Origin: Desulfotignum sp.
GTDB taxonomy: Bacteria; Desulfobacterota; Desulfobacteria; Desulfobacterales; Desulfobacteraceae
DNA: 64,000 nt
NCBI GenBank assembly: GCA_018399285.1
Contig: JAGYOW010000007.1
Span: forward strand, 34,787 to 98,786
Direction: 5' to 3'
Shown here: positions 62,729 through 64,000 of the stretch, piece by piece
Numbering within the stretch: position 1 is the first letter of the stretch
How the letters are laid out: every line of letters begins with the position of its first letter
Program-made: the position numbers and the translations under genes
The notes under the pieces: generated by a model
Database searches by the model: none
The model's input: the letters and a program-made list of their open reading frames with translations, nothing else
Told to the model about the DNA's origin: nothing

Positions 62729-64000
62729 TTGCTGTTTTCCTTTTCCTGTGCAGACAGCCGGATAAAAAATGTGGTTCCCTGATCCTTGACACTTTCCACC
62801 CGGATCTCTCCGCCCAGGGTTTCCACCAGCCGGTGAACGATGGACAGGCCCAAGCCAGTGCCGTCCGGCCGGGTGGTGAAATAAGGATCAAAAATGTCAG
62901 ACAATATCTGTTCATCGATACCACAGCCGTCATCTGTGACACGGATCTCCAGATCCCGGTTCAAAGACACATCAACCACCGTGACCGTGAGTGTGCCCCC
63001 GTCATCCATGGCTGTCAGGCTGTTCATGTAAAGGTTGAGCAGAATCTGGTTCATGCGGTCCGGGTCCGTGTAAAATGTTGACCGGGCCGACCGGATATCC
63101 GTGTGAACGGCAATGGATTTCTTTTCCAGGTCATGGGCCATCAGCTTCAATGAGTGGGAGATCATCTCCCGGATGTCCACCTGTTTTTTTTCCACGGCCA
63201 TGGGCTTGGCAAACTCCAGCAGCTGGGTGACGGACCGGTTGATCCGTTCCACTTCCTGGACCATGATCCTTGCGGTGTCCTGATCATCCGGATGATCGGC
63301 ATACCGTTGTTCAAAATAGGTGGCAAACCCTTTGATGGAGCTTAAGGGATTTCTGATCTCATGGGCCACGCCACCCGCCAGTTTGCCGATGGCTGCCAGA
63401 TGCCGGGTGGTTTCCACCTCTTTTTTCAGTTTTTCCGACAATGCCCTGGCGCTGATCAGCCGGGCTTTGGTGGTGCGGTAGGCCTGAAACGCCATCAAAC
63501 TGATCACGCCGGCACACCCCAGAATAAAAAACATCACGCCCTGCCCCACGGCATGACGGAGCAACCGGGCCTGGGCCCGGTCCATCTGATCCATGGAAAG
63601 CCCCACCAGGATCCATGCACCCGCTCCCAGAACGTCATTTTTCTCCATGCTGATTTCTTTATCCGGAAATGGCCCCACCCCTCTTGTCTGCTGCATGCTA
63701 TGCATCATGCGCATGGGATGCCTGACAAACCGGCTTTTCATCGGGGTGAACGGCTTGTATACCTCAAACACCTTTTCTTCGCCTTTCAGCAGGGATCGAT
63801 GAAACACGGGGCTTTCTTGTGAATCAGGCATGTCCGGTATATCCGCCAGAACCTGCCCCACCCGGGCCGGATCACTGTGGGCCAGTATGGTGCCCCCGGC
63901 TGAAACAATCATGATATGCAACACTTCCGGCTGAAACGCGGTTTCCTGAAGCAGATCCTGAATCCGGCGCATGCCCCAGTGCATGGTCATCATGCCGGTC
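62725..64000 (-). CDS. Membrane sensor histidine kinase (ZraS/HydH-like), 5' end beyond window
   Basis: At least 422 residues; the frame is open to the window edge, so the true start is probably outside. A periplasmic sensor part (HIMIVSAGGTILAHSDPARV, HRSLLKGEEKVFEVYKPFTP) is followed by a membrane helix (GVMFFILGCAGVISLMAFQA), a HisKA box GGVAHEIRNPLSSIKGFATY and an HATPase domain ([43 protein letters not shown]). ZraS-type kinases sense periplasmic metal or envelope stress in enterobacteria; the ligand here is unknown, though the sensor part is rich in His and Met (MMTMHWGM, HPMRMMHSMQ). Confidence 0.9.
   Translation of the reverse strand, partial: TGMMTMHWGMRRIQDLLQETAFQPEVLHIMIVSAGGTILAHSDPARVGQVLADIPDMPDSQESPVFHRSLLKGEEKVFEVYKPFTPMKSRFVRHPMRMMHSMQQTRGVGPFPDKEISMEKNDVLGAGAWILVGLSMDQMDRAQARLLRHAVGQGVMFFILGCAGVISLMAFQAYRTTKARLISARALSEKLKKEVETTRHLAAIGKLAGGVAHEIRNPLSSIKGFATYFEQRYADHPDDQDTARIMVQEVERINRSVTQLLEFAKPMAVEKKQVDIREMISHSLKLMAHDLEKKSIAVHTDIRSARSTFYTDPDRMNQILLNLYMNSLTAMDDGGTLTVTVVDVSLNRDLEIRVTDDGCGIDEQILSDIFDPYFTTRPDGTGLGLSIVHRLVETLGGEIRVESVKDQGTTFFIRLSAQEKENSK

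Noticed and set aside
1..64000. CRISPR array or rRNA operon
   Set aside because: No regularly spaced repeats and no rRNA-like sequence were seen on reading the window.

Overview
The window looks like a chromosomal segment of a mesophilic, anaerobic, probably sulfate-reducing Desulfobacterota bacterium of the Desulfobacteraceae type. This is inferred from gene content, not from a database search. The pointers are an Rnf cluster with a c-type cytochrome, an ORP-like Mrp/NifX-family cluster, a large Hdr/Mvh-type flavin and iron-sulfur operon, a selenocysteine formate dehydrogenase, a selenocysteine SelD and many two-component systems. Most of the DNA is GC-rich, but the adenine deaminase block at 30.1-32.0 kb is clearly AT-rich.

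Layout. 1-3.2 kb (minus strand): rnfD (cut by the window edge), rnfC, a tetraheme cytochrome and an RseC-like protein. 3.4-6.7 kb: tRNA-Asn, selD (in-frame UGA), yedF and a cyclopropane fatty acid synthase. 6.7-12.1 kb (minus): a NarL/NarX-like pair, a DUF547 protein, a THUMP rRNA methyltransferase and a PocR-domain protein. 12.2-15.2 kb (minus): two NifX-family proteins, two Mrp-type ATPases with ferredoxin inserts and a receiver-like protein. 15.2-15.6 kb: two divergent sigma-54 promoters. 15.6-29.9 kb (plus): one long operon made of a receiver/kinase, HdrA with a GltD-like insert, MvhD, a FrhB-like protein, a second HdrA with a CheY-like receiver insert, HdrC, HdrB, a PAS kinase with haem-type motifs and another receiver/kinase. 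29.9-41.8 kb: an accessory region with a PIN remnant, adenine deaminase, an IS630 transposase, a TniA/TniB-like transposon, an hsdR fragment and the remains of a BMP-type nucleoside ABC transporter. 41.8-49.9 kb: housekeeping genes (M48 protease, EF-G, DUF1992, ddl, purD-purE, Sua5/YrdC, tRNA-Leu). 50.5-55.8 kb: NuoE/NuoF-like diaphorase genes convergent with selenocysteine fdhA. 56-58.1 kb: an MBL hydrolase and tyrA. 58.1-59.5 kb: an unexplained non-coding block. 59.5-64 kb (minus): a degraded OmpA/MotB-like gene, a MotA/ExbB-like gene and a ZraSR-like sigma-54 two-component pair cut by the window edge.

The central theme is electron transfer: Rnf, an Hdr/Mvh module that may accept electrons from NAD(P)H, and a formate dehydrogenase/diaphorase set. 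The Hdr operon also carries its own signalling: two receiver/kinase proteins, a membrane kinase with haem-type motifs and a receiver domain built into an HdrA. This is the most promising candidate for an undescribed system.

Caution: single-base insertions and deletions cluster in a few intervals (about 39-40.4, 46.4-47.9, 53.5-54.2, 56.7-58.1 and 59.5-59.7 kb) and hit housekeeping genes such as ddl, purD and tyrA. Several pseudogenes listed here may therefore be sequence or assembly errors.
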